In this document: positions 9,810 through 22,485 of the stretch, piece after piece | How positions within the stretch are numbered: the stretch's first letter is position 1 | Layout: every line of letters begins with the position of its first letter | NCBI RefSeq assembly: GCF_029227915.1 | Contig: NC_079883.1 | Coordinates: forward strand, 15,808,001-15,872,000 | Direction: 5' to 3' | Source of the DNA: Hydractinia symbiolongicarpus | Lineage: Eukaryota; Cnidaria; Hydrozoa; Anthoathecata; Hydractiniidae | DNA: 64,000 nucleotides | Made by a program: the position numbers and the translations under genes | Notes under the pieces: model-generated | Database searches by the model: none | The model's input: only the letters and a program-made list of their open reading frames with translations | What the model was told of the DNA's origin: nothing

Positions 9810-9874
9810 AAAATTACGAAGGATATAGCTAGCTAGTTCAAAAAGAACTAGCTAGCTATATCCTTCGTAATTTT
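9810..9874. repeat. perfect 30-bp inverted repeat with 5-nt loop
   Basis: 9810-9839 is the exact reverse complement of 9845-9874; the loop is five A. The arms contain two overlapping GCTAGCTAG stretches. Perfect arms mean it is recent or maintained. It could be a foldback insertion, a small-RNA hairpin, or the joint of an inverted duplication. Confidence 0.85.
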
Positions 9875-10289
9875 GCATAGAAACGTACAAGTTTATTGCA
9901 CATAAAGCAAATAGAATATCGAAGCAACAACAATGACTTTAAAATCTTTTTAGAGGTATTAATTACCTTCTTAAAGCTAGTAACATAGCACTTTTTAACA
10001 AATACATCTCCTCGTGTTGTCTCTGTTCCTCGTCAAAACAAACTTTTTATTTACTGATATTTAATATATTTTACAGACCATAGCTTATTTTACCGCCAAA
10101 AAGAATGCTGAAGGAAATATTCTTTTAAGAAAATAAAAAAAGTAGCAAATTCGTGATAAAAAAGCCAACTGTATTATTTGACTACTTTCCCTATTTAACC
10201 AGAGGTAGTTAACAGCTATCTTGATAGCCCCCAGTTGCAGCTTAGTAAAAATCAGATTGGTAAAAGTAACTTAAATAGACATTATGCTG

Positions 10290-11830
10290 GCTAAGATCAA
10301 AAGCTGTCGTATCAAACTGTCGTATCAAACGCTAGCTAGCTGGCTTTTCAGGATTCCTCGAAATCTACGTTCGTAGCCAAATTCTTAAAAAATTGATAAG
10401 TTCAAGGTTTGTATGTGGCTAAAAAACGTGTCAATATATCTCTTTAATCACATATATATCTCTAAATAGCCATATTTTGTCTGTCTGTTCAAAAGGGTTA
10501 CCGATAATCCCTTGATCTTTCCGCAAGTTTTTAAAAACCAGGGGGTTGTTTAATCAGAAATCTTATTATTAATTTAATTAATTTAATAAAAATATAATTT
10601 AATTACTATAATTTATTAACCTGTAATTAAAAAAATAAATTAATTGATTAAAATGAATGCATTATTTTAATACGCCATTTTTAATAATAATCACCCCCGT
10701 GATCTTAATCGCCGATTCCGCTCAGTTGCCACAGAAAACAAATAGGCCAGTTTTACTGACACTTTAACTGACTTTGTTTTGACTACTCGCACATACTATA
10801 CCAATGAATCAAAACATCTGAGTAATGGTGGTCAGTGGTGTTTGTAAGTCTTTTTTACCTTTTTGTCTTCTATAAGCTTTTTATTTTTGTAATATTTGTT
10901 TTTTGTATGTTCTAAAACGTTAAGATAAATATGTTGTCACGTCTTTTAGTCACGTACAGATCTTAAACGAACCAGTTTTAGGATTTTTGGCTAGGAACGA
11001 AGATTTTGAAGGCTAGCTTAGCTAGCTAGAGCCTTACTTATTACTATTCTGTATGGTATAAGAGCTTTTTATCCTACCCTACATTTATTTTTATGTTTTT
11101 GGCTAAAAAGTAAGAGTATAAAAATGTAGTTTGGCTACAACAATATTCTCAAGCAATGATTCTTATGTTAAATAATGCAGTTAGCTAGGTAGCTACATCT
11201 TTTATTATTTTTTTCCTGAAAACTTTTTCTGCAAAAACAATGGCTGAGCGATTGTTTTAGCTAGACGTGTAGCGACAGGCTGTTCCCTGTGTTTTTATTT
11301 TTTTAAACCGAAGTTGCAATGAAGTTTTTCTGAAAAAGAGTATTACTGCCTGTTTAATTTTGTTTAACTGTGCTAAGCGCTTAGTCAGTGTTAAAAACAG
11401 ACTGTTTTTTGGAAAAGGCTGTTACGCCTATGATCATGTGCAATGTGGTTTACCTGGACTAAGGTGTCAGCCCAATGTGACAATTAATTTTTAAACCTTC
11501 TTGAAAAGCACGCCAGTACGGATGTGCAACACTGTTTATATAGACTAACCGCTCATCCCTGTGTTAGCAATGGACTTTTTCTTGTGTTTTTATTTAAACA
11601 GAGTCTGCGAGAAAGTTTTTTTCAAAAGGGTATTATCCCTATACGCCTGTGCAAAAGCCGCAACACTATAATGGTGTATGCGTTGGCGACATACTGTACA
11701 TATACCTGTACTAAGCGCTCCACCTGATCGTGTGACACAGTTTACGGCTCTTATCAAGCGCCCGCATAGTGTTTAACGCCGGGTCACACCTTTACTTGTG
11801 GCTTAACTGCTTAACCCGGCGTTTCGATGC
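10290..11830 (+). repeat. modular dispersed element, copy B
   Basis: The left part (10300-10450, 10920-11250) has TACGTTCGTAGCC, CACGTACAGATCTT and AATGCAGTTAGCTAGGTAGC, shared with 18000-18230 and inverted at 53400-53740. The right part (11270-11760) has the TGTTTCC / AACCGAAGTTGC / TTACGCCTAT / ACTAAGCGC modules of copy A. It ends in a hairpin, AACGCCGGGT with ACCCGGCGTT (about 11775-11823). No coding frame is credible; the 67-codon frame at 11524-11727 lies within the modules. Confidence 0.6.
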
Positions 11831-13671
11831 CGAGTCTCACGGCTAGTTGCCATTGTCTGTCTGTCTGCTCGTAACCGTGTTAACTACGTATGAAATCTTG
11901 ATGCAACAAATTCCAATTCTAATATTGTTTTATCGACTTTTCTGCGATGGGCAAACTCGTCTTTCCACGGGCTAACGATGAGTTTATCTTAACGTGTAAA
12001 AACATATAAAAAACACAGATAAAAAGCTTTTAGAAAACAAAAGAGAAAAACAGACTCACTAACGTCAACGCCAAACTTTGACAATAACCGTAGTTACGCT
12101 AGCTCAGATTGTTTCATATTCCTTCGCACGTAAATATCGGGTTCCGCGGGAATTTTCCGAAAAAAGCTGCGCGCAACCATTTTGAACAAAATACGGCTGT
12201 TATTAAAGAGAACGATGTAAACCCTTGATTAATTGTAGTAAAAGCAGTGATCCATACAAGTACATTTTTCCTGTAGGTCTACATTTGGTGTGCGAAGCTG
12301 GGTCCTAGCTAGTTATTTAAATTGCCTGTCTGCTTTATTCTTTCATTTTTTCTTCCTTGCTAAGGCGTGTAATTTCGGATACGTGGTTCTATCCAAAGAA
12401 CAGCCTTCTTTTAAGAAATCTTGAACAGCCCTAACAACGACAACTGGAATTTGCCAAAGAGATAGAAGACAACACTACTGGAAAGCTATAGAACACTGTC
12501 TTAGTGTTCAGCAAAACTAAGAAGGAAAAAGTGAGAATTACTTTTAAAAGACGACTTTTTGTAATCTTAGTTTCACGGGTTTTTTCTTTTGTCTTTAGAG
12601 ATACTGTTACATCTAAATGATAATCTTTACCGCAAGACCCCTGTATAATTCTGCGTTGCTTAAGGAAAAAGTAAGGAACTTGAGTAATGAAATGTTGGCT
12701 AAAAAAGCAGTGTGTTTTCCTTTCAACTCCATGTTTCTTGAAAAAACGCATACATACGAATAAAACTGTTTTGCTTTTTGCTTACCGCGTGGTCACATTT
12801 AACATCAAAAGTTAACTTAATTTTTTGATTTAGCAAAGCGCCACAACATAGCTAAATTAAAAACTACGAAAACATCTATCGGTGTAAATAGTATTTAGTT
12901 GCAGTTAAAACAGTTTTTTGTTTTGCTTTGGTTTATTCTTTTTCTCATTTTAGTCGGCTTTGACTAGGAAAATGTAAAGTTTATTGCACTAGAAAATGCT
13001 CTTTTACAACTTTGTCAGCCAAGAATTCAAAAACAGCGGACTTTCTAAACACGAATTAAGAATGCCAATTTTCTAGAGCAACTTCTGAGGTCATTTGATA
13101 GCTATTTTTAACTAGTTACAAAAGATGTATGTTAGCATACTTCACCCGCTTATGTTTATCGAGTGTCTACAAATCATTAATATTTATCTTGTTCATGTTT
13201 AAGTGTCATAGCAATCCTCCCATCCTTGTGTTCCCTTTGTAATGCACAAAAAACTTGTTTAAGAACCATTTAAAGCCCAAAATATCAAATTTCTAAGAAT
13301 CAAGATGCTCAAACCAAAAGTACAATTCCTATAATTTTGAGGAGATAAAAAAGCGAAAAATGTCACTGCTGAGATTGGTAAATAAAAAACAAATTGAGGA
13401 GTCAAAAGACGTGAAAAATGACCTTCCTTGTTTTAAAAGGTATCTTATAACAAGAAGTCAAGCCTAATGTGCAATGGTATAAAAATCTAAGGGAATGTTT
13501 TATTTTTCCGAAGCACTAGATAACTACTATAATAACAAATAAATAACTGTATTTCACAACTAAGTATCTATACATCTTCCTAGCAACATTTTACAGCATT
13601 TTCATGGCTCTATATAGTGAAATTAAGTAGGTTTTGGATGTACCTTACTAAACATCGAAAATAAGATCTTT
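11831..13671. other. no gene recognised
   Basis: AT-rich. A fragment at about 11960-11990 (TTTCCACGGGCTAACGA) belongs to the same repeat as 15340-15655. The 106-codon minus-strand frame at 12431-12751 has no motif. Confidence 0.3.
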
Positions 13672-14175
13672 GACACAAGATAACTAAGAATATTTTACGT
13701 ACTATAGTAGTAACAGCATTTTAGAAGCTGCGTTTAAACTTCTTTGAACTAAAGAAATTCTGTCATGACCAACAACAATATTTTTTTTCATGTTTTAAAT
13801 CCCCTTTCCATAACATACTACCAGTTTAGGACGATGAAGTTTGTTATGATGAGATGGCGTCAAATTTAAATAAATATACAGACCGGAAACATTCAACAAC
13901 AATTCAAATAAGGTGGCTTCATCTTTATTCCCGAATCTTTACTCGTAAATTTGTTCAGTAAGTTCAGTAGTATAAAATAATAAAAATATGTTCGTCACAT
14001 GTTGTTAAGAATTTTTGCTATTTTGATCTTTGACTTTTTCTTGTTTAATTACTTTGTGTATGTTAACCTGTGACCATCACAATAAAGAGAAACATATACC
14101 ATTGTTTTTTAATTTAGCCAATCGTTTAGCAAATGTGTAAAAATACTCAATTTTAAACAATTCAGCACTCGCAAA
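13672..14175 (+). repeat. 0.5-kb dispersed direct repeat, copy 1
   Basis: Shared with 25271-25760 in the same orientation, from AATATTTTACGTACTATAG through GACCATCACAATAAAGAGAA to GTGTAAAAATACTCA, with scattered substitutions and small indels. Non-coding. Confidence 0.7.
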
Positions 14176-14214
14176 GATGTAAACAAAATTGATTTATTAT
14201 GAGGAATTTTTTAT

Positions 14215-14990
14215 GGAGCGACTTCAAGGCGGACTACGAGTGACTACAAGTGACTACTAGTGACTACTAGTGACTACGAACCAGACTACGAGTTACGTCA
14301 AGTAACTACGAGTGACTACGAGTGAGTACAAGAGACTACGAGAGACTCCCAGTGACTACAAGTGACTACGAGCGACTACAAGTCAGACTACAAGTGACTA
14401 CAAGTGACTGCTAGTGACTACGAGCCAGACTACGAGTTATGTCAACTGACTATGAGTGACTACGAGTGAGTACAAGAGACTATGAGTGACTACGAGAAAC
14501 TACGAGAGACTACGAGAGACTCCGAGTGACTACGAGTGACTACGAGTGACTACGAGCGACTACAAGTCAGACCACGAGTGACTACAAGTGACTGCTAATG
14601 ACTACGAGCCAGACTACGAGTTACGTCAAGTAACTACGAGTGAGTACAAGAGACTACGAGAGACTATGAGAGACTATGAGAGACTACGAGAGACTCAGAG
14701 TGACTACGAGTGACTACGAGCGACTACAAGTCAGACTAAGAATCACTACAAGTGACTGCTAGTCACTACGAGCCGGACTACGAGTTATGTCAAGTGACTA
14801 CGAGTGACTGCGAGTGAGTACAAGAGACTATGAGTGACTACGAGAGACTTCCAGAGACTCCGAGTGACTACGAGGGACTACAAGTCAGACTAGGAGTGAC
14901 TACAAGTGACTGAGAGTGACTATGAGCCAGACTACGAGTTACGTCAAGTGATTATGAGTGAGTACAAGAGACTATAAGTGACTACGAGCA
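14215..14990 (+). repeat. 10-bp minisatellite (TGACTACGAG/TGACTACAAG)
   Basis: About 75 imperfect 10-bp units. A longer phrase starting CCAGACTACGAGTTA(C/T)GTCAA recurs near 14281, 14425, 14609, 14773 and 14937 (spacing 144, 184, 164, 164), so a higher-order unit of about 160 bases has been copied. Confidence 0.85.
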
Positions 14991-15339
14991 TATAGTACAA
15001 TCAGTATAAATTGCTATAAATGTTTTTTTAAATTTGTTCAATGGCGGTCACCCTAAATATGATATTTTTTGTTAATGGTCCCGGAACCATTTTGCAGAAC
15101 AATTTTCAAAATAAAATATTGAACTAAAATTTATCTAAAATTGTTGTGTATATATCATTAAAAAAAATAATAGAACAATAATACTCAAATGACGTAAAAA
15201 CACAAATCATTATTCCAAATTAGTCTAATAAAACAAACTGGTTTGATTTTATTAGATCAATTTTTTGTCAAAGCAATATTATTTCGAAAACCGCTCACTT
15301 TCTTTCGAAACACACGTTTGAACTTTCATCTCTTTAATA

Positions 15340-15655
15340 ATAGCCGTATTTTGTCTGTGTGTCCGCGAAAGCCGCGTCCCGTAACGGAAACACGAAATTT
15401 TTAAAATGCGCACCAATACCAAATGCGATATATTTTTGTCCACTTTGTTGCAACGGGTTAATTTAAGGGACGGGCGATCGCGTGGATTTTTCCACGGGCT
15501 AACGACTAGTCTATATTATAATACCCGTATACGCTTGTCCGTCTTTCTGTCACGCAAAATGGTAGCTTAGCTGCGCAAGTAGCGAGACGCACGCAATGCG
15601 GTATAAAAGGGACAACGAAACCGTGGATTTTTCCACGGGCCAACGACTAGTTCAT
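15340..15655 (+). repeat. dispersed GC-richer repeat with duplicated TTTTTCCACGGG end
   Basis: GTGGATTTTTCCACGGGC followed by AACGACTAGT occurs at 15481-15510 and again at 15622-15651; each is preceded by a TGTCTGT(C/G)TG-type start. A third partial copy is near 11960. The local base composition is GC-richer than its surroundings, which suggests a mobile origin. Confidence 0.55.
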
Positions 15656-15844
15656 TTTAAATGTTTTTATGCACGGAAAAGAGAGGTAATAGTAGTGAAG
15701 AGAAACGCGACTGAAAATTATGTCAGATAATTTTTTATTACCAAGTACGTTTTGATTGTATCAAAATCCGCCAATTTTAATTCGTTCACAATTGTATTAT
15801 ATGCTCCCCTTTCATTTCTGTGATGGAGCCAATCTTTCACCCAT

Positions 15845-16100
15845 ACAGTTCTTTTTTTTCTAAAGGGCTGTTTATATGAGAGGCGGGACGGGACATTTGC
15901 CGGGATCCCGCTCTCATTAATAATTATATTAAAAATCACTCACATCAGTTTTTGTCCCGGAAAATTTCGTACCGTCCCGGCTAAGCGGGACGTTTCTTCC
16001 ATAAACACACACTTAGCCGGGACGGAACGAAATTATCAAGGGACAAAGTTTTTTCATATAAACAGAAAGTGATTTTTAGTATAATTATTAATGAGATGTC
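15845..16100. mobile_element. palindromic MITE
   Basis: CTGTTTATATGAGAG at 15849 faces CATATAAACAG at 16055. CTCATTAATAATTATATTA (about 15912-15930) pairs with the sequence ending at 16095, and a second nested pair (CGTACCGTCCCGGCTAAG with CTTAGCCGGGACGG) lies inside. Two nested inverted repeats with no coding frame are typical of a MITE. Confidence 0.6.
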
Positions 16101-16328
16101 TACAAAATATTAAACCAAATAAAGAATTGAATAATTATTTTTTTCAACAATATTCCGACAAATAATATTTTTTGAAAATTGATCTACAAAATTGTCTCGA
16201 CTATTCGGGCCTATTATTTTTTGCAGTATAAGTATATTCGAATTTATGGAAAATTTGATTAGCAAAAATAATTTAATTTTAAAATTTCCACCAGCGTGTT
16301 TGTATCATTGCTCAGACACGTACAGGGG

Positions 16329-16384
16329 AGAATGAATGAATGAATGAATGAATGAATGAATGAATGAATGAATGAATGAATGAA
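16329..16384 (+). repeat. (AATG)n microsatellite
   Basis: About 13 tandem tetranucleotide units, essentially perfect. Confidence 0.95.
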
Positions 16385-16917
16385 CGAATAACAACAGCCC
16401 AAAGAGCATGTATGTAAAGTTTAAATAAACTTGTACGGTAAAACAGTACAAATGTCTAAGCGTATAGTAACAAAACAAGAAGAAGTTATCACGAAGAAGC
16501 GGGCGTTATTCAGTAAGGAAGACAGTGAATTTGATTTGTTCTTTTTACAACATTTGTCAAATATATGGGTATTATTACCATAAAAGCAACTACACGCATT
16601 TTTTTATAAGAACCTTGTGATAGCTTCAACTATCTGCTGCACGTGTGTATTTCCTACTTTGGCCGCAGCAATTTAAATATATAAACCCGACAAGTAAAAA
16701 ACCCTGGAAACACGAAAAGATCCCTGCGAAATGGGATAATAGTTTGTTTTATGCTGGATTCTTATTTTAATCTGGTTTATAAAACGAATTTGTTGTATAT
16801 TACTTTTTTTATTACTACTTTTTTGAAAGACTGCATGTACCTTGCTATTAAATCTACCGTTAGCAAGTGTGGTTTCTCAAGTAAGCGTTGAATGAGTCGT
16901 GAAATTAATTTTTTTTT

Positions 16918-17550
16918 ATATATATATATATATATACATAACTGTATCACGTACGTAGAATAAAATGGCAGGAGTAAGTAGAAGACTATGCAGTCTTATC
17001 ATCTCACACCTTACATAGCTGTCATTAAAAAGAGCGTCAAATAAAAATTGATAATTAAAAACTTAATAAAATATTAAATGTTATGTTAAATAAAAGAAAG
17101 CGTTTAATTATCACACGTAGTGTTGTTTCAGAAGAAGACTCGTTCGTTATTACTTCGTAACAGCTGATTTCTTAGTGCAATTTTAAATTGTTTTGTAGAT
17201 GGAATGCTTTTTATCTCATCGTTTAGAAGCATGCTCCAGAGTTTTGGGCCTCGGTTTGATATTGAAAATTTTGTTACATTAGATATGATTTTTGGCCGAA
17301 GGAAATTATTACCTGAAAATCTAGTTGGATATTTATGTTGAACTTTCTTAAATAATGTAATGAATATATTTGGCGCTATTAAATTTTTAATCTTATACAT
17401 GGAAATAAGGACTTGAAAAATGTTTAGCTGACATACATTAATGACATGTAAACCAACTATAATATTAAAAGACACTGCGTGGAAGAGCTTAGATGGGATA
17501 TTTTTTTCTTTTTCTATTCTGCGAAACAGTAACAAAATATTACGGCGAGA
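16918..17550 (-). mobile_element. 3' end of a LINE (CR1-like) with (TA)n tail
   Basis: On the minus strand a reverse-transcriptase C-terminal frame (17128-17535) is followed by about 200 bases of 3' UTR and a run of TA repeats at 16918-16936. The element is truncated at its 5' side near 17550, the usual result of incomplete target-primed reverse transcription. Confidence 0.65.
17128..17535 (-). pseudogene. LINE reverse transcriptase, C-terminal region only
   Basis: About 135 residues without interruption. IFQVLISMYKIKNLIAPNIF, then HKYPTRFSGNNFLRPK and SNRGPKLWSMLLNDEIKSI are the typical region after the thumb of non-LTR reverse transcriptases, where HKYPTR and RGP-LW are recurrent. The polymerase core (YADD) lies in the missing 5' part, so it is inactive. 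The clade cannot be set from this piece; CR1/Jockey-like is most likely. Confidence 0.7.
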
Positions 17551-17999
17551 CTATTAGTCGGGGAGAAATGGATACTGAAAACCAGGAATTTATGCAATTT
17601 TTAAGATCAAAGTAAAACACGATTTAATATATGCTTTTTACCATAAATAACAAGATTTTATTGATCGGCTATATATAGGAGATTTCACTAGGTGATCAAA
17701 TACATTTCTGTTAGAGTCTAAAAAATACCTACTGTGGCTTGATTATTTATTTGTTAAATCGCATACTTTTTTGTCGGATTTCTATTATATTGTAGCTGCG
17801 TTTTTCGTTATATTTTATTGTTAAACATCATCTACGTGAAACCAATATTTTATTTGATACTACACTCCTTGATAAAGATTTTACCTTGAAATAGTAATTT
17901 AAAGGATCATAGAATAATCAGATTCAATGTGACCACGGCCATTATATAAGATGCGGCGTTAAGGTTTGGAGGTGTCAGCACGCTGTTCTGTTAAGTTTT

Positions 18000-18549
18000 T
18001 AATTCAGTTTGGTATAAGAGCTTTTTATCCAAGACGACATTATTTATTTTTGTGTTATCTTCGTCAATCTGATTTTTACTCAGCTGCAACTGGCGTTGTG
18101 GCTAACTAGTTGTAGCCAAGCTTCTGCCGAAAAAGTAAAAGTAGCCAAATGCGGTAGCTGTAACAAAATTCTTAAATAATCTTTATCATGCTAAATGCAG
18201 TTATGTAGCTACACTTTTTACTGTAATACAGTTAACTCCCGGTTAATCGAATCCAATAGACCAAGGAAAATAGTTCAAATTAACGAATGTTTGAGTTTAT
18301 CGAAGCTCCCGTTAAGTTGGATTTATTTAAAATAGGTTGAATTAACGAATGTTCCAGTTATTCGAGGTTCGAGTTAACAGGGTTTTTTATAAGAAAGTTT
18401 TAACGAAAGTTTAAGGGGCCCAAGAAAATGGTATCTCCTTTATCAAATAAAATTAATGAGTGATTGTTTAAGCTGGATGGGGTAACAACAAGTTGTTTCC
18501 CGTTTTTTAATTTAAACCGAAGTTGCGACAAACGTTGCGAATAGGGCGT
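18000..18549 (+). repeat. modular dispersed element, copy C, left part
   Basis: GGTATAAGAGCTTTTTATCC and ATGCAGTTATGTAGCTAC match copy B (about 11055 and 11177). From 18480 the AACCGAAGTTGCGACAAACG module leads directly into the 30-bp array. At about 18235-18385 there is a run of CCGGTTAATCGAA-like repeats in alternating orientation. Confidence 0.55.
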
Positions 18550-21500
18550 GCTGATGTAAGCACTCCATACATGAATGTGCGACATGCAAGCACTCCATAC
18601 ATGAATGTGCTGATGTAAACACTCCATACATGAATGTGCGACATGCAAACACTCCATACATGAATGTGCGACATGCAAGCACTCCATACATGAATGTGCG
18701 ACATGCAAACACTCCATACATGAATGTGCGACATGCAAGCACTCCATAGATGAAAGTGTGACATGCAAGCACTCCATACATGAATGTGCGACATGCAAGC
18801 ACTCCATACATGAATGTGCGACATGCAAGCACTCCATAGATGAAAGTGCGACATGCAAGCACTCCATACATGAATGTGCGACATGCAAGCACTCCATACA
18901 TGAATGTGCGACATGCAAGCACTCCATACATGAATGTGCGACATGCAAGCACTCCATAGATGAATGTGCGACATGCAAGCACTCCATACATGAATGTGCG
19001 ACATGCAAGCACTCCATAGATGAATGTGCGACATGCAAGCACTCCATAGATGAATGTGCGACATGCAAGCACTCCATAGATGAAAGTGTGACATGCAAGC
19101 ACTCCATACATGAATGTGCGACATGCAAGCACTCCATACATGAATGTGCGACATGCAAACACTCCATAGATGAAAGTGCGACATGCAAGCACTCCATAGA
19201 TGAAAGTGCGACATGCAAGCACTCCATACATGAATGTGCGACATGCAAGCACTCCATACATGAATGTGCGACATGCAAGCACTCCATAGATGAAAGTGCG
19301 ACATGCAAGCACTCCATACATGAATGTGCGACATGCAAGCACTCCATAGATGAAAGTGTGACATGCAAGCACTCCATACATGAATGTGCGACATGCAAAC
19401 ACTCCATACATGAATGTGCGACATGCAAGCACTCCATAGATGAAAGTGCGACATGCAAGCACTCCATACATGAATGTGCGACATGCAAGCACTCCATACA
19501 TGAATGTGCGACATGCAAGCATTCCATACATGAATGTGCGACATGCAAGCACTCCATACATGAATGTGCGACATGCAAACACTCCATACATGAATGTGCG
19601 ACATGCAAGCACTCCATACATGAATGTGCGACATGCAAACACTCCATACATGAATGTGCGACATGCAAACACTCCATACATGAATGTGCGACATGCAAGC
19701 ACTCCATACATGAATGTGCGACATGCAAACACTCCATACATGAATGTGCGACATGCAAGCACTCCATACATGAATGTGCGACATGCAAACAGTCCATACA
19801 TGAATGTGCGACATGCAAGCACTCCATAGATGAAAGTGCGACATGCAAGCACTCCATAGATGAAAGTGCGACATGCAAGCACTCCATACATGAATGTGCG
19901 ACATGCAAGCACTCCATAGATGAAAGTGCGACATGCAAGCACTCCATACATGAATGTGCGACATGCAAACACTCCATACATGAATGTGCGACATGCAAGC
20001 ACTCCATAGATGAAAGTGCGACATGCAAGCACTCCATACATGAATGTGCGACATGCAAGCACTCCATACATGAATGTGCGACATGCAAACACTCCATACA
20101 TGAATGTGCGACATGCAAGCACTCCATAGATGAAAGTGTGACATGCAAGCACTCCATACATGAATGTGCGACATGCAAACACTCCATACATGAATGTGCG
20201 ACATGCAAGCACTCCATAGATGAAAGTGCGACATGCAAGCACTCCATACATGAATGTGCGACATGCAAGCACTCCATACATGAATGTGCGACATGCAAGC
20301 ACTCCATACATGAATGTGCGACATGCAAGCACTCCATAGATGAAAGTGCGACATGCAAGCACTCCATACATGAATGTGCGACATGCAAACACTCCATACA
20401 TGAATGTGCGACATGCAAGCACTCCATAGATGAAAGTGCGACATGCAAGCACTCCATACATGAATGTGCGACATGCAAGCACTCCATAGATGAAAGTGCG
20501 ACATGCAAGCACTCCATACATGAATGTGCGACATGCAAACACTCCATACATGAATGTGCGACATGCAAGCACTCCATAGATGAAAGTGCGACATGCAAGC
20601 ACTCCATACATGAATGTGCGACATGCAAGCACTCCATACATGAATGTGCGACATGCAAACACTCCATACATGAATGTGCGACATGCAAGCACTCCATAGA
20701 TGAAAGTGTGACATGCAAGCACTCCATACATGAATGTGCGACATGCAAACACTCCATACATGAATGTGCGACATGCAAGCACTCCATAGATGAAAGTGCG
20801 ACATGCAAGCACTCCATACATGAATGTGCGACATGCAAGCACTCCATACATGAATGTGCGACATGCAAGCACTCCATACATGAATGTGCGACATGCAAGC
20901 ACTCCATACATGAATGTGCGACATGCAAACACTCCATACATGAATGTGCGACATGCAAGCACTCCATAGATGAAAGTGCGACATGCAAGCACTCCATACA
21001 TGAATGTGCGACATGCAAACACTCCATACATGAATGTGCGACATGCAAGCACTCCATAGATGAAAGTGCGACATGCAAGCACTCCATACATGAATGTGCG
21101 ACATGCAAACACTCCATACATGAATGTGCGACATGCAAGCACTCCATAGATGAAAGTGCGACATGCAAGCACTCCATACATGAATGTGCGACATGCAAGC
21201 ACTCCATACATGAATGTGCGACATGCAAACACTCCATACATGAATGTGCGACATGCAAGCACTCCATAGATGAAAGTGTGACATGCAAGCACTCCATACA
21301 TGAATGTGCGACATGCAAACACTCCATACATGAATGTGCGACATGCAAGCACTCCATAGATGAAAGTGCGACATGCAAGCACTCCATACATGAATGTGCG
21401 ACATGCAAGCACTCCATACATGAATGTGCGACATGCAAGCACTCCATACATGAATGTGCGACATGCAAGCACTCCATACATGAATGTGCGACATGCAAAC

Positions 21501-22485
21501 ACTCCATACATGAATGTGCGACATGCAAGCACTCCATACATGAATGTGCGACATGCAAACACTCCATACATGAATGTGCGACATGCAAGCACTCCATAGA
21601 TGAAAGTGCGACATGCAAGCACTCCATAGATGAAAGTGCGACATGCAAGCACTCCATACATGAATGTGCGACATGCAAGCACTCCATAGATGAAAGTGCG
21701 ACATGCAAGCACTCCATACATGAATGTGCGACATGCAAGCACTCCATAGATGAAAGTGCGACATGCAAGCACTCCATACATGAATGTGCGACATGCAAAC
21801 ACTCCATACATGAATGTGCGACATGCAAGCACTCCATAGATGAAAGTGCGACATGCAAGCACTCCATGGATGAAAGTGCGACATGCAAGCACTCCATACA
21901 TGAATGTGCGACATGCAAGCACTCCATAGATGAAAGTGCGACATGCAAGCACTCCATACATGAATGTGCGACATGCAAACACTCCATACATGAATGTGCG
22001 ACATGCAAGCACTCCATACATGAAAGTGCGACATGCAAGCACTCCATAGATGAATGTGCGACATGCAAGCACTCCATACATGAATGTGCGACATGCAAGC
22101 ACTCCATAGATGAAAGTGCGACATGCAAGCACTCCATACATGAATGTGCGACATGCAAACACTCCATACATGAATGTGCGACATGCAAGCACTCCATAGA
22201 TGAAAGTGCGACATGCAAGCACTCCATACATGAATGTGCGACATGCAAGCACTCCATAGATGAAAGTGCGACATGCAAGCACTCCATACATGAATGTGCG
22301 ACATGCAAACACTCCATACATGAATGTGCGACATGCAAGCACTCCATACATGAATGTGCGACATGCAAGCACTCCATACATGAAAGTGCGACATGCAAGC
22401 ACTCCATAGATGAAAGTGCGACATGCAAGCACTCCATACATGAATGTGCGACATGCAAGCACTCCATAGATGAAAGTGCGACATG
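18550..22485 (+). repeat. 3.9-kb array of a 30-bp minisatellite
   Basis: About 131 units of 30 bases (TGAATGTGCGACATGCAAGC then ACTCCATACA). There are three main variable sites: CATACA TGAATG versus CATAGA TGAAAG, GCAAGC versus GCAAAC, and GTGCG versus GTGTG. Because 30 is a multiple of three and no stop occurs, long frames are open on both strands (over 1,300 codons on the minus strand); I regard them as by-products. Markers with GTGTG at 20146, 20716 and 21286 are spaced 570 bases (19 units), showing higher-order copying. The first two units contain a CTGATGTAA variant and one of them is 29 bases long. Confidence 0.97.

Noticed and set aside
12431-12751. 106-codon minus-strand ORF
   Set aside because: No recognisable domain, and codon and base use are like the surrounding non-coding DNA.
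14215-14990. Regulatory array of AP-1-like TGACTAC sites
   Set aside because: The motif density is explained by the 10-bp tandem repeat itself.
18550-22485. A CRISPR array (30-bp repeats)
   Set aside because: The units are contiguous, with no unique spacers between repeats, and the context is eukaryotic.
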